Source: Agathobacter sp. (lineage in GTDB: Bacteria; Bacillota; Clostridia; Lachnospirales; Lachnospiraceae). Taken from it: a stretch of 64,000 nt of DNA. A program made the translations under genes and the position numbers. The stretch lies in contig JAFQRZ010000034.1 of NCBI GenBank assembly GCA_017409825.1, positions 31,137 to 95,136 on the forward strand. Direction: 5' to 3'. The notes beneath the pieces are model-generated. The model did no database searches. It worked only from the letters and a program-made list of their open reading frames with translations, and had not been told where the DNA came from. Shown here one piece after another: positions 19,030 to 28,053 of the stretch (within the stretch, counting starts at the first letter, position 1; each line of letters starts with the position of its first letter).

Positions 19030-20130
19030 CTACTGTACAGATGAAGTAAGTAACATTTTTTCAAGTTTATCAAAATCATAAGTGCGCTGCTCGAAATTGT
19101 TGAATTTGTTGCGCTTTGCAGCAGTTGTATGTGTTGGTGTTGCAGTGCGTTTGTTTTTGGAATATGCTTCATCCAAAGTAGCAATATCCTTTAATGTATG
19201 TACATTCTGATTATGCCAGTTGGTTAAAATGCTATCGGCATATTCGAAGCTAGGTTTTTGCGTCGCAGTAATGGTACGTTTGCAAGCCTCTTGAATGATT
19301 TCGATATCAAACGCAAATTCTTTCGACCATTTGTTGACAAAAACGATTTCAGAATCTGCAAGATTTCGTCCGCTGATACCAAAGGCTTTCATAATGCTGT
19401 AATAAGCTTTGGAACGAATCGAAACATGCTCCTTTGCCTTTTCGATGGAATCAATCCCATTTTCGGCCCAACCAAGAGCAACCTTGTCCATATAACGAAG
19501 GCTGGAATGTCCATTGGTGATGCAGTATTCCACTAAATATTCGATTAATTCTCCAGAGAATTTCAAGCCGTCATACCAAAAGAACAGTGTGTTCATTTCA
19601 GTAGAATTTAGTGGATGTTTCAAATAGGTTTCTATGATGAATAAAAGCTCAGATACCTCATGATTATTGGTAAAGGCCTTTACTTCGTCTAAACTGTATT
19701 CACGTTTCTTGCTTGCTGGTGTAGACGCTGCTTTTTTGGTACGAGCAGGTTTCGCTTCTTCTATAACAGGCACTTCTGCTGGTGCAACTGTGATTTCTAC
19801 CACAGGCGCAGCAGTGTGCTGTACACCACCGGTCAAGTCTTTGAAGCAGACACCAGTAAGCTGGTTCTTGTCATTTAATTCAATGCTTAAAACCCCTACT
19901 TTTTCCCAATACTTTAATGCACGAAGAATATCTTTCTCCGTATAGTTAAAATGATCTGCGATGGCAGAAATAGAGCAGTCTGAGGCTGCAGAAGAGCCCA
20001 TACAGCGTAAAAGGAACAAATATACCTTTACGAATTCGCCATTTGCATCTGCCATATATTTATCGATAAACACACGTGGCACACTGATGTGGTTGTGTGG
20101 GTAATCGCTTTTTAACTGAATCATTGACAT
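19030..20130 (-). CDS. dnaD: DnaD-domain replication initiation protein
   Basis: A 366-aa protein. The N-terminal winged-helix region (SVPRVFIDKYM..SISAIADHFNYTEKDILRALKYWEK) and two DnaD C-terminal-type helical repeats (about 150-225 and 240-310, the latter with EEFAF/IIQEACKRT-like helices) are recognisable. A Pro/Ala/Thr-rich linker lies near 110-145. In Bacillus DnaD bridges DnaA and the helicase loader at the origin. ATG 20130 is 6 bases after AGAGAGGTG. DnaA-box-like sites lie about 100 bp upstream. Confidence 0.85.
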   Translation of the reverse strand: MSMIQLKSDYPHNHISVPRVFIDKYMADANGEFVKVYLFLLRCMGSSAASDCSISAIADHFNYTEKDILRALKYWEKVGVLSIELNDKNQLTGVCFKDLTGGVQHTAAPVVEITVAPAEVPVIEEAKPARTKKAASTPASKKREYSLDEVKAFTNNHEVSELLFIIETYLKHPLNSTEMNTLFFWYDGLKFSGELIEYLVEYCITNGHSSLRYMDKVALGWAENGIDSIEKAKEHVSIRSKAYYSIMKAFGISGRNLADSEIVFVNKWSKEFAFDIEIIQEACKRTITATQKPSFEYADSILTNWHNQNVHTLKDIATLDEAYSKNKRTATPTHTTAAKRNKFNNFEQRTYDFDKLEKMLLTSSVQ

Positions 20131-20230
20131 AAAAAACACCTCTCTAAGTTCCCATAGTATAGCACAGAAAATTTAGAAATGGAAGAGCAAAAAATCCCAC
20201 AAACCCAGTAAAATCAAGGGTTTGCAGAAT

Positions 20231-20347
20231 TGTGGATAAGTGGATAACTAGGTAGACATGCCCTGTTTTCAAGGCTTTGCGAGGGGTAAAAAAATCCACA
20301 TTAAAACGGGATAAGCTCTCCTGCTTTAATGTGGATATTGTGGACAA
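20231..20347 (-). promoter_or_regulatory. Cluster of DnaA-box-like sites upstream of dnaD
   Basis: TGTGGATAA (20231-20239) is a perfect DnaA box (TTATCCACA on the minus strand). AGTGGATAA (20239-20247) overlaps it by one base and has one mismatch. TGTGGATAT (20330-20338) and TGTGGACAA (20339-20347) abut each other right after the murC stop codon, each with one mismatch. All four point the same way. This may be a DnaA-regulated promoter or a titration site. Confidence 0.65.
20288..20336 (-). terminator. Terminator of murC
   Basis: Read on the minus strand, ATCCACATTAAA pairs with TTTAATGTGGAT across a loop of about 20 bases and is followed by a T-run (20287-20293). It ends the murC transcript before the dnaD promoter region. 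Confidence 0.75.
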
Positions 20348-21727
20348 CTAGTTGCCTAACAAAGATTCGCCGATTTCTACGACGTTTCCGGCTCCCATAG
20401 TTATCAACAGGTCGCCGTTCATACAATTTTTTAATAAAAATTTTTCAATTTCCTCAAAAGATGGGAAATAATAGCTTTCGGTACCTTTTTCTTTTACCAA
20501 AGCGAGTAGGTCTTTCGAACTGATGCCGATTGTGTTTTTCTCACGGGCTGCATAAATATCAGCAAGCACTAATACATCTGCCTGTGATAATACATCAGCA
20601 AATTCATGCAAGAAAGCATGAGTTCTGGTGTAGGTATGTGGCTGGAATACCAATACCAACCTCTTATGCGGATAATTTGCAGCAGCATCTAAGGTTGCCT
20701 GGATTTCGGTTGGATGATGCGCATAATCATCAATGATAGTTACACCATCAACTTCGCCTTTGTACTGGAAGCGACGGTTGGCACCACCGAATTTGCGTAA
20801 GCCAACAAGAACTTCTTCCTGTGGAAGTTCCATAAGATGTGCTAAAGCAATACAAGCTAAGGCGTTGGATACATTATGCATACCAGGAACATTCAAATGT
20901 ACTTTCATCAGAGGTTTGCCCTCGTACATCGCAGTAAACATACCGCAGGCTCTGTCGTCAAAACGAATATCTTCTGCATAGAAATCAAATCTTGGATCGA
21001 ATCCATAGGTAAGAACCTTGTGTGGCAAATGTGCAACTAACTCTTCGTAATTTTCAATTTCACCATTGATGATGGTTGCGCCATCAGCACGGGTGTTTGC
21101 TGCGAATTTCTGAAATGAATTACGCACATCTTCCAAATCCTTGAAGAAGTCTAGGTGTTCTGCTTCTACATTTAAAATAATACTGTATTTTGGACGGAAA
21201 TTCAAAAAGCTGTTTGTGTATTCACAAGCTTCGGAAATGAATACTTCCGATTCGCCGACACGAAGGTTTCCATCAATAGCGGAAAGGATGCCGCCAACAG
21301 TAATGGTAGGGTCTGTATTTGCTTCCAAAAGCACCTGGCTAATCATGGATGTTGTCGTAGTTTTTCCATGCGTACCAGAAACTGCAATAGAGTTTTGGTA
21401 ATTATCCATGATTTGTCCCAAAAGCTGTGCACGGGTAATCATAGGAATGTTTGCATTTTTGGCTGCCTGCCATTCTTCATTATCTTCGTGAATCGCTGCA
21501 GTATATACAACTAAATCGATATCGGATGTAATATTTTCTGCAACCTGTCCATAATATATTTTGATGCCCTTGGTTTCAAGCTGTTTCGTGAGGGCGGATT
21601 CCTTCATGTCAGAACCGCTGATAGTAAATCCTTGGTCCAAAAGGATTTCTGCAAGACCACTCATGCTGATACCGCCGATGCCCATAAAATATACGTGGAT
21701 TGGTTCGTTAAAATTAAGTGTATACAT
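20348..21727 (-). CDS. murC: UDP-N-acetylmuramate--L-alanine ligase
   Basis: MurC (459 aa) adds L-alanine to UDP-MurNAc, the first amino acid of the peptidoglycan stem. The nucleotide-binding GIGGISMSGLA is at 17-27, the ATP loop GTHGKTTTT at 118-126, and the Mur C-terminal domain carries DDYAHHPTEI. Start ATG 21727 follows AAGGGGAAG. It is divergent from spoVG and appears monocistronic, with its own terminator. Confidence 0.97.
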   Translation of the reverse strand: MYTLNFNEPIHVYFMGIGGISMSGLAEILLDQGFTISGSDMKESALTKQLETKGIKIYYGQVAENITSDIDLVVYTAAIHEDNEEWQAAKNANIPMITRAQLLGQIMDNYQNSIAVSGTHGKTTTTSMISQVLLEANTDPTITVGGILSAIDGNLRVGESEVFISEACEYTNSFLNFRPKYSIILNVEAEHLDFFKDLEDVRNSFQKFAANTRADGATIINGEIENYEELVAHLPHKVLTYGFDPRFDFYAEDIRFDDRACGMFTAMYEGKPLMKVHLNVPGMHNVSNALACIALAHLMELPQEEVLVGLRKFGGANRRFQYKGEVDGVTIIDDYAHHPTEIQATLDAAANYPHKRLVLVFQPHTYTRTHAFLHEFADVLSQADVLVLADIYAAREKNTIGISSKDLLALVKEKGTESYYFPSFEEIEKFLLKNCMNGDLLITMGAGNVVEIGESLLGN

Positions 21728-21773
21728 AAAAACTTCCCCTTCTATATTGATAGTTTACTCTTTTATTGCTTCT

Positions 21774-21801
21774 ATTATAACTCTTATCTAGTCTTTTGCA
21801 A
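21774..21801 (-). promoter_or_regulatory. Promoter of murC
   Basis: On the minus strand TTGCAA (21796-21801) and TATAAT (21774-21779) are spaced by 16 bases. The murC ribosome site AAGGGGAAG lies downstream. Confidence 0.65.
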
Positions 21802-21809
21802 ACCAAAGG

Positions 21810-21837
21810 TTGTCGAAAAAAAATATTGTGATATAAT
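21810..21837 (+). promoter_or_regulatory. Promoter of spoVG
   Basis: TTGTCG (21810-21815) and TATAAT (21832-21837), 16 bases apart, with an extended -10 element (TGA before TATAAT). It is divergent from the murC promoter. This looks like a vegetative promoter rather than the sigma-H type known for Bacillus spoVG. Confidence 0.65.
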
Positions 21838-21881
21838 TTAGATATAAGGGAAGAAATATGTATGGCAAAGGGGGCTTGTTT

Positions 21882-22151
21882 ATGCAAATAACAGACGTAC
21901 GTATTCGAAGGGTAGAAAAAGAAGGGAAAATGAAGGCAGTGGTTTCGATTACCATTGAAAATGAGTTTGTGATTCATGACATCAAGGTAATTGACGGAGA
22001 AAAAGGCTTGTTCATTGCAATGCCGAGCCGTAAGGCAAGTGATGGGGAATATCGCGATATCGCACACCCAATCAACTCTGCCACAAGAGAGAGAATTTCG
22101 AATCTGATCTTGGAGAAGTATCAGGAGGAAATAGACAAAGAGCTTGATTAA
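21882..22151 (+). CDS. spoVG: Regulatory RNA/DNA-binding protein SpoVG
   Basis: SpoVG (89 aa) is a small conserved nucleic-acid-binding regulator, named for its effect on spore cortex formation and septation in Bacillus. [20 protein letters not shown] is the family start, and FIAMPSRK with the [12 protein letters not shown] region is diagnostic. ATG 21882 follows AAAGGGGGC; an in-frame ATG at 21858 would add eight atypical residues. Confidence 0.95.
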   Translation: MQITDVRIRRVEKEGKMKAVVSITIENEFVIHDIKVIDGEKGLFIAMPSRKASDGEYRDIAHPINSATRERISNLILEKYQEEIDKELD

Positions 22152-22152
22152 G

Positions 22153-22184
22153 AAAAACCCTCGCCGAACGGGCGAGGGCTTTTT
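22153..22184 (+). terminator. Terminator between spoVG and pth
   Basis: CCCTCGCC-GAAC-GGGCGAGGG followed by CTTTTT, with A residues on the 5' side. It separates spoVG from pth-mfd, although read-through is possible because no clear promoter is seen for pth. Confidence 0.88.
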
Positions 22185-22196
22185 AAGGAGAAATAT

Positions 22197-22772
22197 ATGT
22201 TTGTAATTGTAGGCTTAGGAAATCCAGGAAAGAAATATGATAATACCAGACACAATGCAGGATTTATTTTCATTGATGCGTTGGCGGATAAATATGGAAT
22301 TAGCATCAGCGAGAAAAAACATAAGGCGTTGTGTGGGTCTGGTGTTATCGAAGGAAATAAGGTGCTTTTGGTGAAGCCACAGACCTTTATGAATTTGAGT
22401 GGTGAGAGTGTAAGGTCGGTGATGGACTTTTATAAGATCGATCCAGAAGAAGATATGCTGGTAATCTATGATGATATCAGTCTTGCACCAGGAAATATCC
22501 GCATTCGCAAAAAAGGAAGTGCAGGTGGGCATAATGGAATTAAGAGCATTATTGCCCATGCGGGTACACAGAATTTTATGCGCATTAAAGTAGGTGTTGG
22601 TGAGAAGCCAAGTGGCTGGGATTTGGCTGACTATGTGCTTGGACATTTCTCCGAAGAAGATAATGCGAAATTGAAAGAAATTATGCCGGACGTGATGCAG
22701 GCAGCAACACTTATGGTCCAAGGGGATGTGGACAAGGCAATGAACGATTTTAATGCAAAGAAGCAGGTATAA
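22197..22772 (+). CDS. pth: Peptidyl-tRNA hydrolase
   Basis: Pth (191 aa) recycles peptidyl-tRNAs dropped from ribosomes. The motifs GLGNPGKKYDNTRHNAGF (catalytic His19, Asn10), KPQTFMNLSG and the YDDISLAPG segment with its conserved Asp are present. AAGGAG precedes ATG 22197. It is followed after 3 bases by mfd, a pairing common in Firmicutes. Confidence 0.97.
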   Translation: MFVIVGLGNPGKKYDNTRHNAGFIFIDALADKYGISISEKKHKALCGSGVIEGNKVLLVKPQTFMNLSGESVRSVMDFYKIDPEEDMLVIYDDISLAPGNIRIRKKGSAGGHNGIKSIIAHAGTQNFMRIKVGVGEKPSGWDLADYVLGHFSEEDNAKLKEIMPDVMQAATLMVQGDVDKAMNDFNAKKQV

Positions 22773-22775
22773 AGC

Positions 22776-25700
22776 GTGAAAACATTTGTAGAACCCTTGA
22801 AAAATTTGAGCGGCTTTGCGGATATGCGAAAGCACGCGCAGCAGGAAAAAGGTCTATACTCCATTTCGGGATGTATCGACGCACAAAAATCTCATATGAT
22901 GTATGCATGTAGCGATGGTAAAAAGAACAATATCATCGTTACTTTTCATGAACAAAAGGCGAAAGAACTCTACGAGGACTATCGCTTTTTTGATTCTGAT
23001 GTAGTATATTTTCCGGCAAAGGATGTACTATTTTATCAATCGGATATTCGTGGAAATGTTCTAACGGCAGAACGTATTCGTGCGCTCAAAGCGATTCACG
23101 AGCAGGAGCAGGTAACTGTAATTACTACCTTTGATGCATTGATGAATACACAGGCTCCTCCAGAAAAAATGTGGAACTGTCTGCTTACACTTATGCCAGG
23201 TGATGAAGTGAAATTGGAAGAAGTGACCCAGCAGCTGGTTCGTATGGGATATGAAAAAGAGTATCAGGTAGAAACCATGGGGCAGTTTGCTCTGCGAGGC
23301 GGAATACTTGATATTTTTCCATTGACGGAGGAGAATCCGATTCGAATCGAGATGTGGGGCGACGAAATCGATACGATTCGAACCTTTGATACGGAAAGTC
23401 AGAAATCCATTGAAAATATAGATGAGATAAAAATATACCCAGCTTGTGAGCTGGTACTTACGGAAGAGGAAAAAAGAGCAGGCATTGAAAAGCTTTTGAA
23501 AGAGGCGAAGAAGACTTCGGATAAGCTTCGTAAAGAGATGAAGACGGAAGAAGCCCATCGAATGCTCTCTACAGCAGAGGAGAAGGCGGAAGAGTGGGGC
23601 GAACTGTCAATTTATGCAGGTATGGATGCGTATCTGTCGTATTTTTGCGAAGAACGCATTGGGCTTTTGGATTATTTTTCACCAGAAGATACCTTTCTGT
23701 TCTTTGATGAATTAAGTCGTTGCGTAGAGCGTGGAAAGCAGACAGAGCTAGAATTTTCGGAGAGTATGAAGCATCGTCTGGAGAAAGGGTATATTCTTCC
23801 AGGACAGATGAAAGAGCTCTTTTTAGAGAAGGAAATCATTGGGAAATGCAACCAGTTTTCTTGCATTTCATTTGCAGCATTGGATGTAAAAGCGAATGGG
23901 TTAAAGCAGCAGGGGACTTTTGGCATTCACGTAAAAAGCGTAAATTCCTATAACAACAGTTTTGAGCTTTTGGTAAAGGATTTAAAAAATTATAAGAAAA
24001 ATCATTATAAAATTATCTTGCTTTCTGGCTCCCGTACCAGAGCGAAGCGTCTGGCAGAGGATTTGCTGGATGAGGGATTGAATAGCTTTTATACCGAAGA
24101 TTATGACCACGAACTTTTGGAAGGTCAGATTATGGTATGTTACGGCAAGGTACATCGTGGATATGAATATCCGATTTTGCAGTTTGCAGTAATTACGGAA
24201 ACGGATATCTTCGGTGGAGAGAAAAAGAAGAAAAAACGTCATAGAACCTACGAAGGAGAAAAGATTGCGAACTTTACAGATCTGAATGTAGGGGATTATG
24301 TGGTACACGAAAACCATGGTCTAGGCGTTTATAAAGGCATTGAGAAAATTGAAGTAGATAAAATATTAAAGGACTACATCAAGATAGAATATGCTGGCGG
24401 GTCCAACTTGTATATTTTGGCCACCCAGCTTGAAATGATTCAAAAATACGCAGGTAAGGATGCCAAGAAACCAAAGCTCAATCGCCTAGGCGGTCAGGAA
24501 TGGACGAAGACCAAGTCGCGTGTGCGTGGGGCAGTAAAAGAAATTGCAGCGGATCTGGTGAAACTGTATGCCCTTCGTGAAGAAAAAAATGGTTTTGTAT
24601 ATGGGCCAGATACAGTATGGCAGAGAGAATTTGAAGAGCTCTTCCCATTCGAGGAAACACAGGACCAGGTGCTTGCGATTGAGGATACCAAGCGAGATAT
24701 GGAAAGCACCAAAATCATGGATCGCTTGATTTGTGGCGATGTGGGATATGGAAAAACCGAGGTTGCGATTCGTGCTGCATTTAAAGCGGTGCAGGAAGGA
24801 AAGCAGGTTGCATATCTTGCACCAACGACGATTTTGGCACAGCAGATTTATAATACGTTTTCCCAGCGTATGAAGGATTTCCCAGTACGCGTGGATTTGA
24901 TGTGCCGATTCTGTACTGCTTCGGAAATGAAACATACCGTAGAAGGCTTGAAAAAGGGACAGGTGGATGTGGTAGTAGGAACACATCGAATTTTGTCGAA
25001 AGATGTCGAATTTAAAGATTTAGGACTCTTGGTTGTAGACGAAGAACAACGTTTTGGCGTTGCACACAAAGAAAAAATTAAGCAGATGAAAACCAATGTA
25101 GACGTACTGACGTTGACTGCTACGCCAATTCCAAGAACACTTCACATGAGTTTGATTGGAATTCGCGATATGAGTGTGTTAGAAGAACCACCAATGGACC
25201 GACTCCCGATTCAAACCTATGTGATGGAATATAATGAGGAATTAGTACGTGAGGCAATCAATCGCGAGCTTGCGAGGGATGGCCAGGTGTTCTATGTCTA
25301 TAATAAGGTAAAGGACATCGATGATATCACGACGAAGATTCAGTCGCTGGTGCCAGAGGCAAATGTGGCTTTTGCACATGGGCAGATGAAAGAACGTGAG
25401 CTGGAGAAAATTATGTATCGTTTCATCAATGGAGAAATTGATGTGCTGGTTTCTACCACTATTATTGAAACGGGGCTGGATATCTCTAATGTAAATACGA
25501 TGATTATTCATGATGCAGATAATATGGGATTATCTCAGTTGTATCAGCTACGAGGCCGTGTAGGACGTTCGAATCGTACGGCGTATGCATTCCTTATGTA
25601 CCGTAGGAACAAAATGTTAAAAGAAGTGGCAGAAAAACGTCTGGCTGCGATGAAAGAATATTCCGAACTTGGCAGTGGATTTAAGATTGCGATGCGAGAT

Positions 25701-26315
25701 TTGGAAATCCGTGGTGCGGGGAATCTTTTGGGCGCGGAACAGAGCGGGCACATGGAAGCCGTTGGATATGATTTGTATTGCAAGATGTTAAACGAAGCGG
25801 TAAAAGAGGCGAAGGGAGTCGTGGTAGAGGAGAAATTTGAAACCTCGATTGATATCAATACCAACGCGTTTATACCACCGGCGTATGTTTCGAATGAATT
25901 GCAGAAATTAGACATCTACAAACGAATTGCAGGTATTGAAACAGAGGATGAGGCAGAAGAAATGCTAGAAGAACTCATCGACCGCTTTGGAGAACCACCA
26001 AAATCCGTACAAAATCTTTTGACTATTGCGAGACTGAAATTTTTTGCACATAGTTTGTATGTGAAGGAGGTCAGTCAAAAAAGCAATGAGCTAAAATTGG
26101 TGATGTATGAAAAAGCAAAAATCAATCCAGCCTTGATTCCGCAGGTAGTACAAACCAATGCACCATTTCTTAAGTTTGTGGCAGATGCGAAGAATCCATA
26201 TTTTGTTTATACCTTAAATGGAAATTCAAAGGAAAAAGGGAAGGATGTCGTAGAGATTTTAAAGAATCTGCTGGAAAATATGTCTGTTCTCGTGGAAAAA
26301 GCCTTTGATTCATAA
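22776..26315 (+). CDS. mfd: Transcription-repair coupling factor
   Basis: Mfd (1179 aa) removes stalled RNA polymerase and recruits UvrA. The UvrB-like N-terminal module, a CarD-like RNA polymerase interaction domain (NVGDYVVHENHGLGVYKGIE, about 507-526) and RecG-like helicase motifs (GDVGYGKTE near 653, DEEQRFG near 754, TATPIPRTL) are in order, followed by the C-terminal TRCF domain. It starts at GTG 22776. Its last codons and stop overlap the end of the giant palindrome that follows. Confidence 0.97.
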   Translation: MKTFVEPLKNLSGFADMRKHAQQEKGLYSISGCIDAQKSHMMYACSDGKKNNIIVTFHEQKAKELYEDYRFFDSDVVYFPAKDVLFYQSDIRGNVLTAERIRALKAIHEQEQVTVITTFDALMNTQAPPEKMWNCLLTLMPGDEVKLEEVTQQLVRMGYEKEYQVETMGQFALRGGILDIFPLTEENPIRIEMWGDEIDTIRTFDTESQKSIENIDEIKIYPACELVLTEEEKRAGIEKLLKEAKKTSDKLRKEMKTEEAHRMLSTAEEKAEEWGELSIYAGMDAYLSYFCEERIGLLDYFSPEDTFLFFDELSRCVERGKQTELEFSESMKHRLEKGYILPGQMKELFLEKEIIGKCNQFSCISFAALDVKANGLKQQGTFGIHVKSVNSYNNSFELLVKDLKNYKKNHYKIILLSGSRTRAKRLAEDLLDEGLNSFYTEDYDHELLEGQIMVCYGKVHRGYEYPILQFAVITETDIFGGEKKKKKRHRTYEGEKIANFTDLNVGDYVVHENHGLGVYKGIEKIEVDKILKDYIKIEYAGGSNLYILATQLEMIQKYAGKDAKKPKLNRLGGQEWTKTKSRVRGAVKEIAADLVKLYALREEKNGFVYGPDTVWQREFEELFPFEETQDQVLAIEDTKRDMESTKIMDRLICGDVGYGKTEVAIRAAFKAVQEGKQVAYLAPTTILAQQIYNTFSQRMKDFPVRVDLMCRFCTASEMKHTVEGLKKGQVDVVVGTHRILSKDVEFKDLGLLVVDEEQRFGVAHKEKIKQMKTNVDVLTLTATPIPRTLHMSLIGIRDMSVLEEPPMDRLPIQTYVMEYNEELVREAINRELARDGQVFYVYNKVKDIDDITTKIQSLVPEANVAFAHGQMKERELEKIMYRFINGEIDVLVSTTIIETGLDISNVNTMIIHDADNMGLSQLYQLRGRVGRSNRTAYAFLMYRRNKMLKEVAEKRLAAMKEYSELGSGFKIAMRDLEIRGAGNLLGAEQSGHMEAVGYDLYCKMLNEAVKEAKGVVVEEKFETSIDINTNAFIPPAYVSNELQKLDIYKRIAGIETEDEAEEMLEELIDRFGEPPKSVQNLLTIARLKFFAHSLYVKEVSQKSNELKLVMYEKAKINPALIPQVVQTNAPFLKFVADAKNPYFVYTLNGNSKEKGKDVVEILKNLLENMSVLVEKAFDS

Positions 26316-26882
26316 AGTTTGCTTGAAAAATTCCGATTTACCGACGCCTTTTCTTCATGTCTAGAAAGGTATATGCCCCTGTTTCTCGGATGCAATTTCG
26401 AGCATTTAAGGGAAACGCTAGCATTTTCTTGAAGAGCACGGCTTGCTTAACTTTTGTGTCTGGCATCGCTTTTACGATTTGCAAGTGTATGTCCGTGTGT
26501 AGCACACACTGATATTCCTCTTTCAAGATTCTCTAATGTGGGCAGTCTTATAAAGGTGATATTACATGAGCCATACAAAAACTCCGCACAAGAACGGTGC
26601 GTCAGACAGTTTGCATGGCTCATGACATTTTATAATCCTGCCCACATAAGAGAATCTAGGAAAGCATCATAATGGTGTGTGCTACACACGGACATACACT
26701 TGCAAATTGTAAAACATATGACAGACATAATAAATCAGAAAAGCAAGCCGTGTACTTCTTAGAAAATACAGCGTTTTTCTTAACTGAGAGAAATTGCATC
26801 CGAGAAACAGGGGCATATACATTTTGAAATATAAATATAAAGGCGTCGGCAAATCGGAATTTTTCAAGCAAACTTTATGAAT
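26308..26882. repeat. 575-bp near-perfect palindrome (giant hairpin element), copy 1
   Basis: The two ends are inverted copies: 26308-26351 against 26839-26882, 44 bases with one mismatch. Further inside lie perfect inverted blocks of about 31 bases (26369-26399 with 26790-26820), 32 bases (26478-26509 with 26675-26706) and about 18 bases (26528-26545 with 26638-26656). The apex is CATGAGCCAT/ATGGCTCATG around 26565-26624, capped by CGCAC/GTGCG. Unpaired internal segments of similar length alternate with the paired blocks. The small open frames inside are by-products of the palindrome. No transposase is present. A related half-copy lies at 63726-64000. Confidence 0.9.
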
Positions 26883-26895
26883 TGCAAGAAAAGCC

Positions 26896-26924
26896 TTGCT
26901 AGATATGAGAAAAGGATTTATAAT
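26896..26924 (+). promoter_or_regulatory. Promoter of the foldase-aroK-murA group
   Basis: TTGCTA (26896-26901) and TATAAT (26919-26924) with a 17-base spacer, lying 14 bases beyond the right end of the palindrome. The ribosome site AGGAGG for the lipoprotein gene follows about 36 bases later. Confidence 0.75.
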
Positions 26925-26969
26925 AATAAGATGATAAAAGGCGTACTATGCCTTGATTTAGGAGGAATT

Positions 26970-28052
26970 ATGAGATTGAAAAGATTGGCAGCTCTTGTTT
27001 TAGCAGGGGCACTGTGTTTAACATCATTCGTTGGATGTGGCGTAAATCCAGACGAAGCAGCAGCTACTTTAGGAGAACAGGAAGTTTCTGCTGGACTTGT
27101 AAATTTTGTTTGTAAGTATCAGAAGGCATCTATTGATGATTCGTATGCTACTTATTTTGGAAAAGATTTCTGGGATAAGGATATGTATGGCTATGGCACG
27201 ACTATGGAAGACGACTTGAAAGCATCTATTATGAATGTGATGCATGAGTTATATACGGTAAAAGCACACATGTCAGATTATAAAGTAGAGCTTACTGAGG
27301 AAGAAAAAGCTGCAGTTACAAAAGCGGCTCAGGCATTTATGGCAGCAAACTCTGAAGAAGCAATTAAAGAATTAGGCGCAAGCGAAGAAATCGTTACAGA
27401 AATGCTTACACTTTATACGATTCAGGCAAAAATGTATGATGCAATCATTGCAGATACAGACCGTGAAGTTTCTGATGAAGAAGCAAATATGCGTGGTATC
27501 ACATTAGTAGAAATTGGTATTGCGGGCAAATACAATGACAAAGGTGCTTACGAAAAATATACAGAAGCAGAAGTAAAGGCAATCAAAGCAACTGCAAATA
27601 AGATTTTAACAGAATCTAGCAGTGTAGGTTTAGAAAAAGCTGCAAAGAATAATAAATATGAAGCAGTAGATACTGCTTATAACAAAAAAGATACTAGCAT
27701 GGACAAAACACTTCTCGAAGCATTAAACGCATTGAAAGTTGGAGAAACTTCTAAGCTTATCGAAACTACATCAGCTCTTTACATTGCAAGAATTGATGAA
27801 GATGTAGATAAGAAAGCGACAGAAGAAAATCGTGAAGCAATCATCGCAGAACGTGAAAGCAAAACTTACAGTGACAAACTAAAAGCTTGGCAGAAGGATG
27901 ATGGCTGGAAGGTAAATGATTCTGTAGTAGATAAGATTGATTTCCACAATCTTTTGACTCAGAAAGATCCATCCGAAAAGAACACTGAAAAAGTTGACTC
28001 AACAGAAAAGGCTGATTCTACAGAATCGGTAGAATCAACAGAAGGCAAGTAG
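26970..28052 (+). CDS. PrsA/SurA-like foldase lipoprotein
   Basis: A 360-aa secreted lipoprotein with signal peptide MRLKRLAALVLAGALCL and lipobox near Cys22 (FVGC). The N-terminal part resembles the SurA/PrsA chaperone helices. The segment LLEALNALKVGETSKLIETT..YIARIDEDVD resembles the end of a parvulin domain, but a full catalytic parvulin is not obvious. The tail is rich in Ser/Thr/Glu/Lys. It probably helps fold exported proteins on the outer face of the membrane. ATG 26970 follows AGGAGGAATT; the longer open frame upstream crosses the promoter. Next gene after 1 base. Confidence 0.7.
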   Translation: MRLKRLAALVLAGALCLTSFVGCGVNPDEAAATLGEQEVSAGLVNFVCKYQKASIDDSYATYFGKDFWDKDMYGYGTTMEDDLKASIMNVMHELYTVKAHMSDYKVELTEEEKAAVTKAAQAFMAANSEEAIKELGASEEIVTEMLTLYTIQAKMYDAIIADTDREVSDEEANMRGITLVEIGIAGKYNDKGAYEKYTEAEVKAIKATANKILTESSSVGLEKAAKNNKYEAVDTAYNKKDTSMDKTLLEALNALKVGETSKLIETTSALYIARIDEDVDKKATEENREAIIAERESKTYSDKLKAWQKDDGWKVNDSVVDKIDFHNLLTQKDPSEKNTEKVDSTEKADSTESVESTEGK

Positions 28053-28053
28053 T

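Noticed and set aside
20231-20347. Chromosomal origin oriC
   Set aside because: The DnaA boxes are suggestive, but dnaA and dnaN are not adjacent and no AT-rich unwinding region is evident.
22215-22835. 206-codon minus-strand frame over pth
   Set aside because: Shadow of a conserved gene, without ribosome site or recognisable domain.
26454-26871. Short open frames inside the giant palindrome
   Set aside because: They mirror each other because of the inverted repeat and lack ribosome sites.
26308-26882. Retron, CRISPR or group II intron
   Set aside because: No reverse transcriptase, no regularly spaced repeats and no intron domain V motif; only the long inverted repeat is seen.
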